Part shown: positions 10,624-23,477 of the stretch, in pieces
Position numbering within the stretch: position 1 is the stretch's first letter
Layout of the letters: every line of letters begins with the position of its first letter
Assembly (NCBI GenBank): GCA_963930775.1
Contig: OZ005694.1
Location: forward strand, 620,001 to 684,000
Origin: Cliona cf. orientalis
Lineage: Eukaryota > Porifera > Demospongiae > Clionaida > Clionaidae
Direction: 5' to 3'
DNA length: 64,000 nucleotides
Position numbers and translations under genes: made by a program
Notes under the pieces: generated by a model
The model's input: the letters and a program-made list of their open reading frames with translations, nothing else
Databases searched by the model: none
Told to the model about the DNA's origin: nothing

Positions 10624-12062
10624 TTATCTTCCGCGGTTTCCTATTTGAGAGTATTCAGTTTTAATTGACTCGGATATAGGCAGAGTTTGCAGTGCGTTGA
10701 TATCGTACTGTTTAAACTCCAATTCACTGGCTTCTTGGGATAGCGGGGCTCTGAATAATGTGTCGGCTATGAATAGTTGGGTTCCTGCTTTGTATTCAAC
10801 GGTAATGGGATATTTTTGAATCGACATGATCATTCGTTGTAGGCGAGCGGGTGCTTGGTGGAGAGGTTTACGGAGGATAGACTCCAGCGGCTTGTGGTCA
10901 GTTTCTAAGTGGAAATTTGGTAGGCCGTATACATAATCATGAAACTTGGTACACCCAAAGACGATGGCAAACATTTCCTTTTCAATTTGTGCATAATTAC
11001 GCTGGGAGGTCATTAATGATTTTGAGGCGTATGCAATTGGGCCATCCTCCCGGAGCAGAACTGCTCCTATCCCTTTGGAGCTTGCGTCAACTGAGATAGT
11101 GGTGGGTTTTCGGGGATCGTAGAATTTCAGTATAGGGTAGTGGGTGATCAAATTTTTCAATTCTTGGAGGCTTTCTTCCTGCTGGGATGACCAATGCCAT
11201 TCAGTATCCTTTTCAAGCAGGATCCTGAGGGGTGCAGCTACCCTGAGAGTAGTAGTTGGGTATGAAATTTGAAAGGTAAGTTGTCATACCAAGGAACCTC
11301 TGCAGAGCGTCGAGCAGCCTCTGGGGTTTTTTGTGTGACACACTTTAGCGTAATGATTCCTACGTCCACACTTGTAGCATTTGGTATCGATTGCTGGACA
11401 TTTCTGCTGGGGTGTGTGTCGGCCTCCGCAGTTACCAAACTGTTTCTGCTGTTTTGCTCCGGTTCGTTGTCCTTGTCTATCGCCTGCGTGCGAGTTCATC
11501 GTCCCTTTCTTTAGCAACTTCAGATCGAGGTCTTTGTCACTTGGATCCTTTTCGCCAGTGGCTAGAGATTTCATTCGTGCTGCGGTGGCCTCATCTGCTC
11601 TGCATATGTCTATGGCACCATCAAGGGTGAGGCCCGCATCCTTCAACAGTCTACTCCTAGTCCGGTCACTCAGGACTCCACACACAATGCGGTCACGAAT
11701 CAAGCTATCGGTAAGGGTTCCGAACTCACATTGTGCAGCCTTGCTGCGTAGGTCCGTGACATACTGATCAATTCTTTCTCCTGGTTGCTGGCTCCTACTG
11801 TTGAAAACGTATCTGTCCCACGTGACGTTCTTGCGTGGGGTACAATACGCTTCGAATTTTTTCATTATTTTGTCAACCTTCTTTTTGTCAGCTTCCTCGT
11901 CCCAAGTGAAAGCATTGTAAATTTCGAGCGCTTTTGGGCCTGCCATGTGGAGCAGGATGGCTGATTTGTCTCCTCGCTCTTCGAGCTATTGTCCGAGGCA
12001 GTCTGAAAGGAGAGCAGTTCCGGGTGCTGAAATTTGTCCATCCCACCTCTGACACCATATAA
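10624..12062 (-). pseudogene. Deleted Ty3/gypsy retrotransposon (gag plus RNase H)
   Basis: On the minus strand a Gag-like ORF (11946 to 11284, with an upstream segment in another frame from about 12045) carries a capsid-type helical region and one clear CCHC knuckle (CYKCGRRNHYAKVC). It is followed directly by the RT connection and RNase H region (11230 to 10624), recognised by SVDASSKGIGAVL and TDHKPLESIL. Protease, most of RT and integrase are missing, so an internal deletion is inferred. A TGGTGTCAGA-like primer-binding site lies at about 12062-12044, just where a 5' LTR would end. No matching LTR pair was found. It is unlike the complete element at 42460-47141. Confidence 0.8.
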
Positions 12063-12179
12063 CAACTTCTTGAGCGATTAGGATTATTCTTTTGATAGTT
12101 GAATTTCAGCACAAATCATAGCATGCATGCAATACTCAACCGATATACACGTGTCTAGTCACGTGCACGTGACTGTTCC

Positions 12180-12265
12180 ATAATAATATTAATAACTAAT
12201 GATAACGATAACAATAATATTACAATAATAACAGTAATAGTAATATAATAATAATGTCACAAAAG
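12180..12265. repeat. ATA/ATAAT-rich low-complexity tract
   Basis: Runs of ATAAT, ATAAC and GTAAT units between the gypsy fragment and the minus-strand LINE. Confidence 0.7.
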
Positions 12266-12269
12266 GGTT

Positions 12270-14290
12270 CTCCTAATCAAATTGAGTGCCATGTAGGCCT
12301 TGCGACTTATTTTGTTGCAATGATCCGTCCATAGCAGATCTTTCTGCACCACTACTACCAGGTCTTGTTGTGAACAAGTTGTTTTAAGATCTCTGTTGCT
12401 GATAGAGTAGGTATACCCATTTGATGTGTGGAGCGGCTAGATAGAGCCAGCCTCATTGAGCTGCATTTATTGGCATTTAAACTCAACTTCCATTCATTGC
12501 ACCATCTATTTACTGCATGTGTCTAAATCCTGCTGGAGCTGGGATTCATCATTTACACCCATGACAGGTTTTAGAAGTTTGGTGTCGTCTCACTTGTTCA
12601 GGTAGCTCGTTTATGTAGACAAGAAATAGTAATGGTCCCAGGAAGCTCCCTTGAGCGACTCCGGAAATTACTGGCAATAGTTCTGAAGAAATATACCATC
12701 GATCATCACATAGTGATACCTCCCATTCAAGGATGCCTGGAACCAACTCCATAGTTGGCCAGTGATATCCAGCTTCCATAGTTTAACTACCGTACTCGCT
12801 CTAATTATTCGAACATTCTAATAGCCCGAACGGCAAGTTTAAGTAATTTATTTCCTTCCTAATTCGTCGAACATCTTGAATTTCAAGTTTTCTCATCCGT
12901 TCTAAATCAATCAAATGGCCACACGGTATGGTATGGCAGGAGCTCGAGACAACTCTTCCACGTTCATCGAAGAGTGTGGCTACCACATCTTGGACAGCAT
13001 ATAAGAGCGGAAAGGCAACACAGACACAGACGGCGATCATTTTGTGATTGCTCCTGATAGCACAGCGATACTGAGAACTCTAGAGCTGGTCGACAACGAT
13101 AAACCTATAGTTGGACATCGACTGCTTTTTCTTCATCGCTATAATAGTACTTTCTCCATTTGCACCGGATCCGTTCTATGTACACTCGAACAAACCATTG
13201 CCCGAATTTATATACTTTCTATTTAACACCGAACGGCGATATTAATAATTATTTTTGGCCGTTCGGATAATTGGAGCGAGTACGGTAGTAGTTCATTGTG
13301 AGGGACTGAGTCGAAAGTTTTTCTAAAATATAGATAAATAACATTGACAGAAATGTTTTTGTCAAGATTGTCATAGATGAAGTTGAATGATAGCAGAAGC
13401 TGTGAGAGACAAGATCTGTTCTTGAGGAATCCATGCTGTTGGTCTAATGAAATTAATAGCTTTGTCGTAGACTAGTTTCTCAAGTATTTTGCCAGCAATG
13501 CATAAACTATAAAGTGAGATGGGTCGATAATTTTCCACATAAAAGGGGCTTCCACTCTTGGGGATTGAGCATATTTTGTGAATTTTCCACTCTGCTGGAA
13601 GAGTGCCGTTACTAAGTGAAGTGGTAAAGATCTTCTGGAATAGATGTGCTAAGAGCGTCTGCACATAGTTTTAGAACCTTGGGTGAAGATTGTCGCATCC
13701 TTTAGCTTTTGCTGGGTGTAGATCAGTAAGTACTTGGTATACTTCTGTGATATGAATGTGGTCGATGTATGAAGATGGTGCTGGTCAGTATAGTGATGCC
13801 ATTGTAGGAGGTGGTAGATTGCTATCCGTAAATGTTGAATGGAAGTAGTTATTAAAACATTGGGCTCTCTGAAAAGGATCGTGTAGCTATTGTTTGATCA
13901 TCTTTGATAATGAAATTGGGTTTTGAGTTTAGCTTGTTGAGACTTGCTAGATAACTGTACAGTTGCTTTGGTTTGGATTGAAAAGATATGGAGACAGATT
14001 GTAAGAACTCCTTAGATTTCTCTATTAATGTTTGTAGAGCAGTTTCCGTTTTTTGAGAAGATAGGGTGTGGGTTTTTCTTTACTCAGCTTCCTTAGAGTG
14101 TGCACCCTGTTTAGCTAATGTCTTATTTCTGAGTTAAACCATCTTGGGGTAGGTTTTTTTTGGGTATTTTTGCCCTAGGTATGAACTTATTGCAGCTGTC
14201 AACCACTGCTTGCTTGATGGAGTTCCAGGTTACATGGATGTTGGGGATTCTAATTGATAAGTGTTGTTCTAAGGATTCGAGCAGATTGTT
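12270..14290 (-). pseudogene. LINE (Jockey/CR1-like) on minus strand, degraded
   Basis: Read from 14290 down to 12270, the sequence shows the linker before the RT (near 14240), the RT fingers (ENYRPISLYSLCIAGKILEK, 13664-13371), an FDSVPH-type motif at about 13300, GVAQGSFLGPLLF with YINELPEQV (12660-12590), a damaged catalytic region keeping DDTK in another frame, and the downstream W..EWKLSLN segment. The frame is broken by shifts and by a 496-bp TIR element at 12790-13285. Removing that element and one TA makes the RT frame continuous. Confidence 0.8.
12790..13285. mobile_element. TA-flanked MITE (CCGTACTCGC ends) inside the LINE
   Basis: Ends are CCGTACTCGCTC and GAGCGAGTACGG, with further inverted similarity inward (TTATTCGAAC against GTTCGGATAA), flanked by TA at 12788-12789 and 13286-13287. 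The interior holds two short ORFs on opposite strands (12801-13040 minus, 13044-13226 plus) of unknown meaning. The TA duplication suggests mobilisation by a Tc1/mariner or pogo-type transposase. Confidence 0.8.
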
Positions 14291-14327
14291 TGCATTATTT
14301 ACGAGGCCTTGGTTGTCTACCTTCGAG

Positions 14328-14412
14328 TAGTTTGGTGGGCATGGCTAGGGCTCTGGTGTATGGATTAATGGACCTCAGTTCAATCCTCGCTCTGTTCATT
14401 GTTTTTTTTCCC
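14328..14412 (+). ncRNA. Possible tRNA-derived (SINE-like) sequence
   Basis: An A-box-like TGGCTAGGGCTCTGG and a B-box-like AGTTCAATCCTC are spaced about as in a tRNA gene, with a run of eight T's shortly after. It does not fold into a full cloverleaf by eye, so it is at best a degenerate tRNA-derived element. Confidence 0.3.
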
Positions 14413-15289
14413 CACATATACTCAGGAAATTTTTCTAACTTGGGAGCGGTTTTCAGGTATAATAACGCCGCTCTTGTATGCACCACCGTGAATGCCGCTG
14501 CCAGTTGCTCTTTTGTCACGACTTTATAGATAATACTAGTACTAACCCTTGTGTGTCAAACACTACTCTAAACCCAAACCCTACCTGACCTTAGCCGTAC
14601 ATAATATTGTGCAATTTATCCCAGCCCCCTATTATAGCTATGGGTTTTGGGTACATAACGGGATTCATTACAAATATACGGTAAGGGAAGCCGGATGTTG
14701 TCTTGGCTGAGCTCAGGGGGAAGAGTGCTCAACTGTATGTATCAGCAAATTAATTATTTTTCCACTTTCATATTTCAAGTGTTGTCTTCAGTGCATGGTA
14801 TTCATGATGGTAATGGTCTGCATGTACACATCAAAATCTAAAGTTTCCAGCATAGGATACCCTGGGCCCCATGGAGATAAGTCACGATGAAATTAAATAT
14901 AGATGGTGTCAAGCTTCACTAGAAATTCAGCATCTAGTGTGAATTGCTTTCTCATTGCATTCCTCACATCCTGTTAATTGATATACCAATTGCTGCTCTT
15001 TTCTAGCCATGGCCACCAAGCCAAAATTATTTGCTCCATCATAGTCTCTACAGCAGCAAGATTGATGGACACAAAATTGATTTGTTAAGTTTTCAACTTC
15101 AGTACAATAGGCTTTTGTTTTTCTTTGCTGTTGGATGTAGCTATTTGAATCACTTGAATAGGATTAGATGTAGTTATATATATACAACGAAAAATATTTT
15201 TCAGATGATCAATTTTCTTATATAGTCCGTGTCCTAACCTGGAGGGCATAAAAGATGCTCTCTCCTACAAGTTCAGAAGACTCACGATT
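14413..15289. other. Intergenic, nothing recognised
   Basis: AT-rich. The 91-codon ORF at 14254-14529 overlaps the LINE end and the tRNA-like sequence and has no family features. Confidence 0.4.
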
Positions 15290-15510
15290 GGTCAGAATTG
15301 TTGTGCCGTGTGCACAACGAGGTTGCCAAGGCCTAGGGGCCATAGAGGTGCATTCTCGAGCTCGAGCGAGCGGCGCAAGCGCCGCGCGTTTCGACAGGCC
15401 TGCTCGGTAGGCCACTGAGCTTCGAGCGAAGCGAGAGGCGATGTCTGCTCTTTATCATAGTCTGGTGGTAGATTCGACGTTCGAGCGGAGTGAGAACTTT
15501 GCCATTACGC
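15290..15510. repeat. GC-rich palindromic repeat block
   Basis: Contains TCGAGCGAAGCGAG, TTCGAGCGGAGTGAG and the self-complementary GGCGCAAGCGCCGCGC. The same core is found at positions 1-110. No gene is seen. Confidence 0.55.
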
Positions 15511-15682
15511 GGTAATACTCTTGGCCTCCAGTGAGGGGTGCGGTCTTCATCTGCGCATGCGCGCTATACTAACTGGCACTCGATTGTACTATAGCATGCT
15601 GTTAGTAGTGTTCAGTGCATGATTGTGACATCAAACATACTTGTTGAAATAAAAATTTATATCAGTTCACTACCATATTATT

Positions 15683-15835
15683 ATAGTGGGAAACTGAGAA
15701 AATCTACAGTCTCCTGCAGAAGTTTTCTCCATGAAATTTTAGGTACATGTATACGCCATTTATGCAATCAGTTATTAACATTCCGTGAAATGCTCCTTTC
15801 CTGAAAAGTTTTCTCCCTCAAATTTTCCCACTATA
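15683..15835. mobile_element. Short MITE with TATAGTGGGAAA ends
   Basis: TATAGTGGGAAA at the left is matched by TTTCCCACTATA at the right, with AGTTTTCTCC sequences internal to both. A related half-end lies at about 37700-37735. Confidence 0.55.
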
Positions 15836-16131
15836 AGTATACTTGTCAACCAGAAGCAGTATATTATATTACTGCCTGATACAGCCAAGGCACTGAAGAG
15901 GGTATATATGCTTGTAGTTATTGGCAGCCAATGGCAGCACAGTTACATACTCAGTCTGTAGAGAAAGGGCAATTATGAGACACATTAATTTTATATTGGT
16001 GAGATATTATTATTAATAAAAATTATATTTAGTGCTTAACAGTTGAAGGCCTGTAGTGTAGTATAATGAACATTGTTCTAGGCTAGAATAGTCATGGATG
16101 ATTACTTGTTGCAGGGTCTTGTATAGATGAG
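15836..16131. other. Intergenic, nothing recognised
   Basis: AT-rich sequence with no supportable feature. Confidence 0.4.
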
Positions 16132-16135
16132 TTAA

Positions 16136-16437
16136 GGCGTGACTGTTTAACTCATTAACTACATATGTTGGTGGTCAACGCTACCATAGCTTTATACAGC
16201 ATATGATTGCGAGTGCATTTCTCGTCTCTCAGCTCGCCTACGACACCATAAAGGCATTGAAGCTGTAACGCTCTCAGGCTGCTTTAGACAAACTATTGGT
16301 AAACTTCTTTGCTCATGATTGATCTTGCTAGCTTCCACAGGCGTACTGGCAGTACACACGGTATTGCCGCTTGACCACCAAAATGGCGGATAGCAATGTT
16401 GGGCTGCTATGCATTTAATGGGCTATATGGTCACGCC
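16136..16437. mobile_element. MITE with GGCGTGAC ends and TTAA (or TA) target site
   Basis: GGCGTGAC at the left and GTCACGCC at the right are flanked by TTAA on both sides (16132-16135 and 16438-16441). TTAA duplication is typical of piggyBac and Kolobok. A TA duplication with AGGCGTGAC ends is equally compatible. Confidence 0.6.
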
Positions 16438-16931
16438 TTAAGTCGACTATACCAGTTCCTAATAGTTGAAGCGAATCCGGAATTTCAGCAGGGAGAAGCA
16501 TCTTGGGCAGGGACATGCAAAGTAGTAGAAGCAGCTGACATCCATAGCTATCTGGGTTGAATTTTGTGAGAAATAATTTCCAAAAGATATCAATTAGCTA
16601 AATGCTTTCTGATTGTTGATAATATTATATGAATGATAAATTTAGGTCAAAAATAGAATTGTTTAATAGGAGGCTGAACTAGCTTATTGAAGGTACGTAC
16701 CAGACCAGGTGCTGGTATTGTGACTGAAGGAAACATGTTTGGAGATACTGGTATACTATAGCACTGTGGGCATCAGCAGTCACAACTGAGAAATATATAG
16801 AGCACATCAGCAATTGTATACAATATTGCGTGTGAGTGAGAGGGAGCACCACGGACATGGCTAGCAGCCATGGAGAGAGTGTCTGGATTCAGCATGCATG
16901 CAGACTCAAACTTAAATTCTCTGAGGCATGT
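16438..16931. other. Intergenic up to the assembly gap
   Basis: No supported gene. ORFs at 16836 and 16870 read through the N run and are not reliable. Confidence 0.4.
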
Positions 16932-17131
16932 NNNNNNNNNNNNNNNNNNNNNNNNNNNNNNNNNNNNNNNNNNNNNNNNNNNNNNNNNNNNNNNNNNNNN
17001 NNNNNNNNNNNNNNNNNNNNNNNNNNNNNNNNNNNNNNNNNNNNNNNNNNNNNNNNNNNNNNNNNNNNNNNNNNNNNNNNNNNNNNNNNNNNNNNNNNNN
17101 NNNNNNNNNNNNNNNNNNNNNNNNNNNNNNN
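16932..17131. other. Assembly gap (200 N)
   Basis: Exactly 200 undetermined bases. The round length suggests an estimated or placeholder size. Confidence 0.98.
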
Positions 17132-18193
17132 CAAGAGGGAATTAAGTATATTTCCTGCCTCGTCTAAAATTTGCTCAGTGCTTGAGATGCTATGGGATCT
17201 TTTCTCTAGTATGGCTTCATCATGGGTACAAACTTTTTGCTTTCCCATCGCCCATGAAAGGCTAACTAGAGTATCCCCTCCTTTACGGAAGATAAGTGTA
17301 CCAATTGACCTTCTTGTGAACACATTTGAAACTCATATATCTATGTAGATATACAACTAGTTGGTTTAATAGCCACTGTGCTGTGAACTTGATTGTGCCC
17401 TCCCCAACTTCCAGGAGAAGGTCCTCTGAAAGTGATGCTTCTGAACACTGATATACCTCCCGGAATATGGTTGATACATGAGGAAGAAGCAAAGCGTGCT
17501 GGGGAAGGAGTTCCTTTGCCACATAAACAACAGTGCTTAGAGTTGCTCTGGTAAGTTGAGACATATTACTTGCTTGCATTAGTTCATGCTCCCATGTGGA
17601 GATGTCTTTTTCCAACAATTCATTCGGTGTTAGTACCTCTCCCAAGGACGTGAGGGTTGCTACATGACTCTTGTAGCAGTCTAAGCAGATTTTGTCATTG
17701 GCCGCTAACTTGTGACTACTGCCTGTACTTTCTAATAGCACCAAATTAATTGTTTGTGGGTCTGGACAGTGTCTAGTGAAATGTTCTCCCCTTTTTGGCT
17801 TCATCCCACAGCTTGCACAACACTGTGGGGGTGCTAGCTTTCTTTGTGCCTCAGCATAGTGTTTTGGGCACAATACGAGGTGGTCTACGCTTGAACTGAT
17901 GTTTAGTGCTGGCTTCAGCATAGCGGGGGGTTGAAAAGAAGGTTCTATCAATCTAGCCTGACTAGCAGTTACAGAGCAATGTGGGTAACTGCATACTAGT
18001 GCTGTTTTTGCTGGCTGTGCTGTTTTTTTTCACTTGGGTATGTAATCATCATGTACGGAGTGCCGTTTAGCTTCCATATGATGAGCCTTGCATATACAGC
18101 TGCTAGGGGCGAGCTCCTTTCCTAAATGCTTTTCAACAAACTGTTTCTCGGTAGCACCCCAACCTCCAAAATGAGCAACTGCTGTTATTGTAT
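17132..18193 (-). pseudogene. Cys/His-rich ORF of unknown family, 3' part
   Basis: The minus strand encodes a protein with many zinc-ligand-like clusters: CICKAHHMEAKRH, CSYPHC, LCPKHY, CASCGMKPKRGEHFTRHC and CLDCYKSH. The frame is open apart from one TGA near 18030 (after DDYIPK) and a frameshift near 17345, after which it continues (SLSWAMGKQKVCTHDEAI) into the gap. Its 5' end joins 25548-25645 once the inserted transposon is removed. I do not recognise the family. Multiple CxxC and CxxH clusters suggest a DNA-binding or transposon protein. The two lesions suggest it is no longer intact. Confidence 0.6.
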
Positions 18194-18522
18194 GTGACCC
18201 GCTCCAGGAAAAGGGACCGTTCGCGAGAATAAATCAAATTGCAGTACGAGCCCGAGAAGGGCCGAATCAAGTATTTTTATAATTTTTTTTTTTTACACCA
18301 TATGAATCTATATTCTTTTCTCTTCATTTTGATATGCTTTGCTTGTATTCTAAGCAATTATAAGTATGTAAAAAAATAAAAATAAGATGAACAGTTCACT
18401 TACTTGCATAAATATACGGGCAACTGTATTATAAGATCGGCGAGTGATAAGCCGATTCCCGCCAAAGTAGTTATCGATCTTGATGCGGCTGCATACTATT
18501 ACTATTAGCAGTACTGCATGCA

Positions 18523-21254
18523 ATGGAGGACAGAATCGCCAGGGCACTCAACCGCTTAGGTGAAGACGCGGACCTTCTCTCCGCAGACACGGACGGCCTA
18601 CTCGACTTGCTGGACGATTACCTCGACGATGACGACCCTCCAGGTAAAACCCCACCCAAGTACCCACTTAAAAATACATTATTACACCACTACCACCACA
18701 AAGAATAATACATGCTACTACTATACAACATCATACACTAATATCAGGATTTAACAATAATTATAACAACAATACATTAGTGGCTAGCGATGAGGGCATG
18801 GATGGTGTGGAGGAGGACCCCCTCGAGGAGATAGATGAGCTGGAGGAGAGTAGTCCTCCATCAGCCGAAGAGATCGTCTCCGCGAGTCTTGAGAGTGGTT
18901 CCCTCACCGACATTTGCGATGTGTCAGTAACCATGAGATCCATCGATACTGACGAGGAGGAGCTGGTGAAGATGTTCGCAGATCATGGCTGCACGTGCGC
19001 GTTTGGTCCCCACAAGTCCCCTTGCTGCAAGCAGTTCTCGGAAGACCATTACCTCGCTGTCCGTGGAGCTCTCAGCGAGATGACTAAAGATGAGCTTGAC
19101 TTGATGGTGATGGGGCAGATCATGGCTCACTGTTCCCCATCCCCCTCAGCCCCCAGTCCCAGCACTAGTCCTGCAGAAAAGATAGAGGTGCACACACCCA
19201 TGAAGTTCTTTCATGCAGGTCTCCGTGTGTGTCAGCAAACGTTTCTCTTTCTGCACACCATTGGAATCAAGCGATTCAAGCACATAAAGGCGAGCTACTT
19301 GTGCAACGGACCAGCAGCGAGAGTGCATGGCAACAAGGGGAGGAAACCTAAGAAGACACTCTCACTGCAAGAGGTCAAGGATGTAGTTCAGTACATCTTA
19401 AACTACACAGGTATCAAACTCTATAGCATTCATTAGGCAAGAGTTTACCTTGCTCTCATACAGACGCAAACGCAATGGTACTTCCCGGACGAGTTCCCGG
19501 GTATAAGAGTGCTGACGTCCAGCTTCTCCCCAGCAGCACAACCAAGCACAAGGTGTGGGAGCTCTACCAGGAGTCTGCGACGGAGAATTCCATGAGACCT
19601 GTGGGCTATTCCACCTTCACAGGGTTGTGGAGGCAACTCCTGCCATACATCGTTGTCATGAAGCCGATGACCGACCTCTGCTGGCTCTGTCAACAAAATG
19701 GTTCTGCTCTTGCGAAGTGCTCTAACCGCTCTATAGAAGAGAAAGCAATGGTATGCATACTGAATACTTGTATGAATGCTTGTATGTGTGGCGGGTATGA
19801 GTGTGTACGTATGGATGTGTGCATGTACATGTAGATGCATTGTAGCAAACTATTCTGTACATGTACATGTCGTATGTATGCAAATGCTCTTTCCACATGC
19901 TTTTATGCATGCAAAAGGGATGTGTGACAGAAAGAGAGAAATATAATTTACATGAGATTGTTACGTCATTTCAGGCCCTTCGTCAAGCCGAGCAACACCT
20001 AGAAGAGGTCACTAAAGAGCGCTCCTTGTATAAGACGGCCATTGACACTGCCAAACAGTCCATCCGGCACTTCTTCTCTTCTGACGGTGTCTTCAGTCCT
20101 CCCCAACCTGCGTGCAAGTCACAACCGAGCTCAAGGCTCATCACAGCTCACTACTCTTTTGACATGGCCCAGCAGGTATTCTACCCGAATGACCCCCAAC
20201 AGCCAGGGCCCATGTACTTCCTTACACCAAGAAAGTGTGCCATCTTTGGAGTATGCTGTGAGGCTATCCCGCGTCAAGTTAATTACCTTATTGACGAGTC
20301 AGTTGATACTGGCAAGGGAGCAAACGCCATCATCAGCATGCTCCATCACTTCTTCGAAGTACATGGGCTTGGAGAGCAGGACGTCCACCTCCACGCTGAC
20401 AACTGTGGGGGTCAAAATAAGAACAACGCCATGGTAGGATACCTGCTGTGGCGCGTGCTCACCGGACTCCACCAAAACATCACCCTCTCCTTCATGATCA
20501 CCGGTCATACCAAGTTCTCCCCTGATTGGTGCTTTGGCCTAATGAAGAAGAGGTAATACAATCACATACTGTACTACTACAAATAAGTGATAGACATGTA
20601 CACACATGTACAATGTATACCACATGCAGATATCGACGTACGAAGATTGGGGGGCTAGCTGATCTTGCCAATGTGGTCAACAGTTCGGCAACAGTCAACG
20701 TTGCTCAGGCTGTTGGCACCATGGATGGGACAGTTATCGTCCCAACGTACGATTGGACCTCCTTCCTTGCTGAGCACATTGGCAAGTGTGTGGGGATCAA
20801 GTCACTACACCACCTGAGATTTCCAGGGAATAACAAGGGTCACGTCTTCGTTAGACACAAGTCCGATTCCCTGGAAGTTGACATGAAGCTCCTAAAGGAT
20901 GCCTGGAGTCCAGACCCCACAGATTTGCCAGAGCGAGTCATGCCGTCAGGACTTTCTCTCACCAGACAGTGGTATCTTTTTAATAAGATACGAGAGTATT
21001 GTCCTGACGAGTGCAAAGACACCACCTGTCCTGAGCCAACTGAGCCAGACGTCACTCCTGCCGCAGCCACCGTCCTTCCAAGTCCTGCCGCTACTCCAGA
21101 TCCTACCGCAGCCACTTCCACGACCACTGTAGTAGTTCCTGCCACTGCCTCTACCACTGGAGAGCTCAGTGAAACAAGAGCTAAGCGGCCGCGGCTCTGT
21201 GGAATCTGCAGGGAGGAAGGACACAATGCACGGAAGTGTCCTAAGAAAGTGTAG
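18523..21254 (+). CDS. DDE-type transposase, DUF7869-like, 5 exons
   Basis: Exons 18523-18643, 18781-19410, 19464-19750, 19975-20552 and 20630-21254 join in consistent phase to give 746 aa with no internal stop. The N-terminus (1-105) is acidic. A Cys cluster (C111, C113, C122, C123) follows, then a conserved block FFHAGLRVCQQTFLFLHTIG and a basic stretch leading to LPGR (257-260). The likely RNase H-fold core has D409 (HYSFDMAQQ), D488 (LHADNCGGQNKNN) and D530 (GHTKFSPDWCFG) as candidate catalytic acids. The C-terminus has a CCHC knuckle (C729, C732, H737, C742). The HADNC..QNKNN and GHTKF.PD pattern recalls the family I know as DUF7869, which is repetitive in invertebrates. The name is from memory and unverified. 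The position between two TIRs supports a transposase role. Confidence 0.85.
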
Positions 21255-23064
21255 TCTCTCTCCCTCACCTGCACATACTTTCCGCTATTTTGACTCTTTA
21301 ACTGTACAACGCCCCCCCCCCCCCCCCCCCCCCCATTTTTGTTACTGTATCTCTCTCACTCTGTACGTTTCTCTGCCCCCCCCCCCTCCTCCCCCACCTC
21401 TCAACTGGACAGAGTCATAATCTCTGCCATCCAGGGGAAAAAAAAAAAACTTGAATTGCCTTCAGTAGGCAACACCAGTTCATGAATAACAGCTACTGGG
21501 TTCATACTGTAGTAGACTAAAGAGAGTACTTACCTTCTCCTTTTGCCTACGTGGCACAGAGAGCAGTCAATCCGCCAACGTACGCATTGCCGTATACTTG
21601 TATTAAAATTTATTTGCACTCTCTAATTATCCGAATTGACGTATATTTCAGCGCGAAATCAATGGCGGTTATCTGCAGAAAGTAACGGCTGCCAAATGGC
21701 AGTTTTCGAGTGATAAAATATTCTTAACGGTCGAATTCACCAACTTCGACGCAAGATTAAGCTATCTCGCTGATATTCAATCCCTTGCCTTCCGTTATTC
21801 GGACTCACGAGCTCACCAAAAAGAATAGCTCCACCCATCATCAGAGAGGTGTATCAACGAATCGGTGTCCGAAATGCAATTCTTATCTCACAATCGTGAC
21901 TATACTTTGTTTTCATATTATTAATATGTTAAATAAGTATACAAAAGTAATAGCAAGTGTGTGGTTGATTCCTAATCTGGAGTACAGAGCATCAAAATTG
22001 CCTAATTTATGCCTTCAGGGAAGGAGCTGAACTTGGCTTGAATTCTTGTACTGAATGCTGTGATGTGTGCAAGAGGGGAAGAAGGAGAGACAGAGGGTGG
22101 GGAGAGAGAGAATGAAGGGGAAAGAGAGATAAATAAATGTTTACATGTACTCAATTTGTCAAATAATAGACACAAATGTGACCAAGAGCCCATGCTCACT
22201 ATGTAATCGGATGCCCACCCACTATTGCAGGAGTCTAGATCCCAGCCCTCATGCAATCCTAGCAACTGATGGGATCACATCAAGCTGGAATAGCCTATGG
22301 GTTGAAGCCCTGTGCTAATGGACATTCTTGTACATGAAACTGTTTAGATTTTCTTTGTGGAATTGTATATAATATTTCCATAGACCAATATTTTAATTCA
22401 AACCCCTCAACAGCGGACACCCCGCTATTCCGTATAACGGACACTTATTTTGGTCCCATTCGAGCCTGTGCAATAGTGAATAACCTCGCATAACGAACAG
22501 TTAGGCTACACCCACCATTTAAATTGGTCAGTTTCAGCAACCAAATGGGCAGAGAAAATGTGACGTTGTATAGTCATGCAGCTAGCTAGTCAAGAAGATG
22601 TGAAAACAAAACCATTAAAAGTTCCACTAAAGCGTTAGCAAGCAATTCCGCAAAATTTGCACCACACGGAAAGAAGTCCCTCACATAGCTATCTACAATT
22701 GCAATGGCTAAAAGCAATGTGGGTTGTACATACGCAGGCTGAAAATAAACGATCATTCAACATATTAAGAGTATGGATAATGATTACAGACCTCCAATTC
22801 AGCGAAATATCTTCCAGTGGGATATCAATATTCAGTCTAGTATCGATAATATATCATGAATCAAGCAGCCACATCATCATGCCTACTATTAATTTTGTGT
22901 ATGCATCAACTACTCTATGTGCATCCATCATTGTTTCTTTGCTAGTTTGTTCACTATGAGACTCTCTTTCAGTTCAGAACTATTGCTGCTAGGGCAGAAC
23001 TGCTTGCTATGCATGTACACTATGGTATGCATGACTTTCAGCCAATCAGGTGGAATATGTAATA
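21255..23064. other. Non-coding transposon interior with poly-C tracts
   Basis: C runs at about 21311-21334 and 21377-21386. A sequence at 22404-22525 resembles, in inverted orientation, the TIR element near 29640-29890. A minus-strand splice-donor-like site occurs near 21530, but no exon chain could be built. Confidence 0.45.
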
Positions 23065-23473
23065 CCGTATAGTGGGTAAATTTGGTGAGCATTAAATTTG
23101 GTGAATCACTCCCTTAAAGATATTGACGAATTTTAAATTTTGGCGACTTGATAAATTGTGAGTGCAAGCGCATGACGCGATAAACAAGTGACGTAATGCA
23201 TGGATCAGTTGGCCAGCCGGCCACTCCATTCGAAAGAACTTGAGCAGCGACATTGATTCCTGACAAACGAGTCTATTTTACACCACGGTTGCGAGCAATC
23301 AATCTAATTTTGCTTAACTCGTACTGCTCTCGTTCACATGTGCATGCGCACACGTAGTCATTACGTCATAAAAATACGTTATTTAAATATTGGCGAGTTT
23401 TAATTTGGCGATTTTCTTTAAAATTCACCAAATCGCCAAATTAAAAACCTCGCCAAAGTTTCCCACTATACAG
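23065..23473. mobile_element. TA-flanked MITE (CCGTATAGTGGG ends)
   Basis: CCGTATAGTGGG at the left and CCCACTATACAG at the right are flanked by TA. Sub-terminal repeats of the type TTTGGCGA / TCGCCAAA are present in inverted orientation. It is nested in the 7.35-kb transposon. Confidence 0.7.
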
Positions 23474-23477
23474 TAGG

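Noticed and set aside
16836-17348. ORFs reading through the N run
   Set aside because: Undetermined bases make them artificial.
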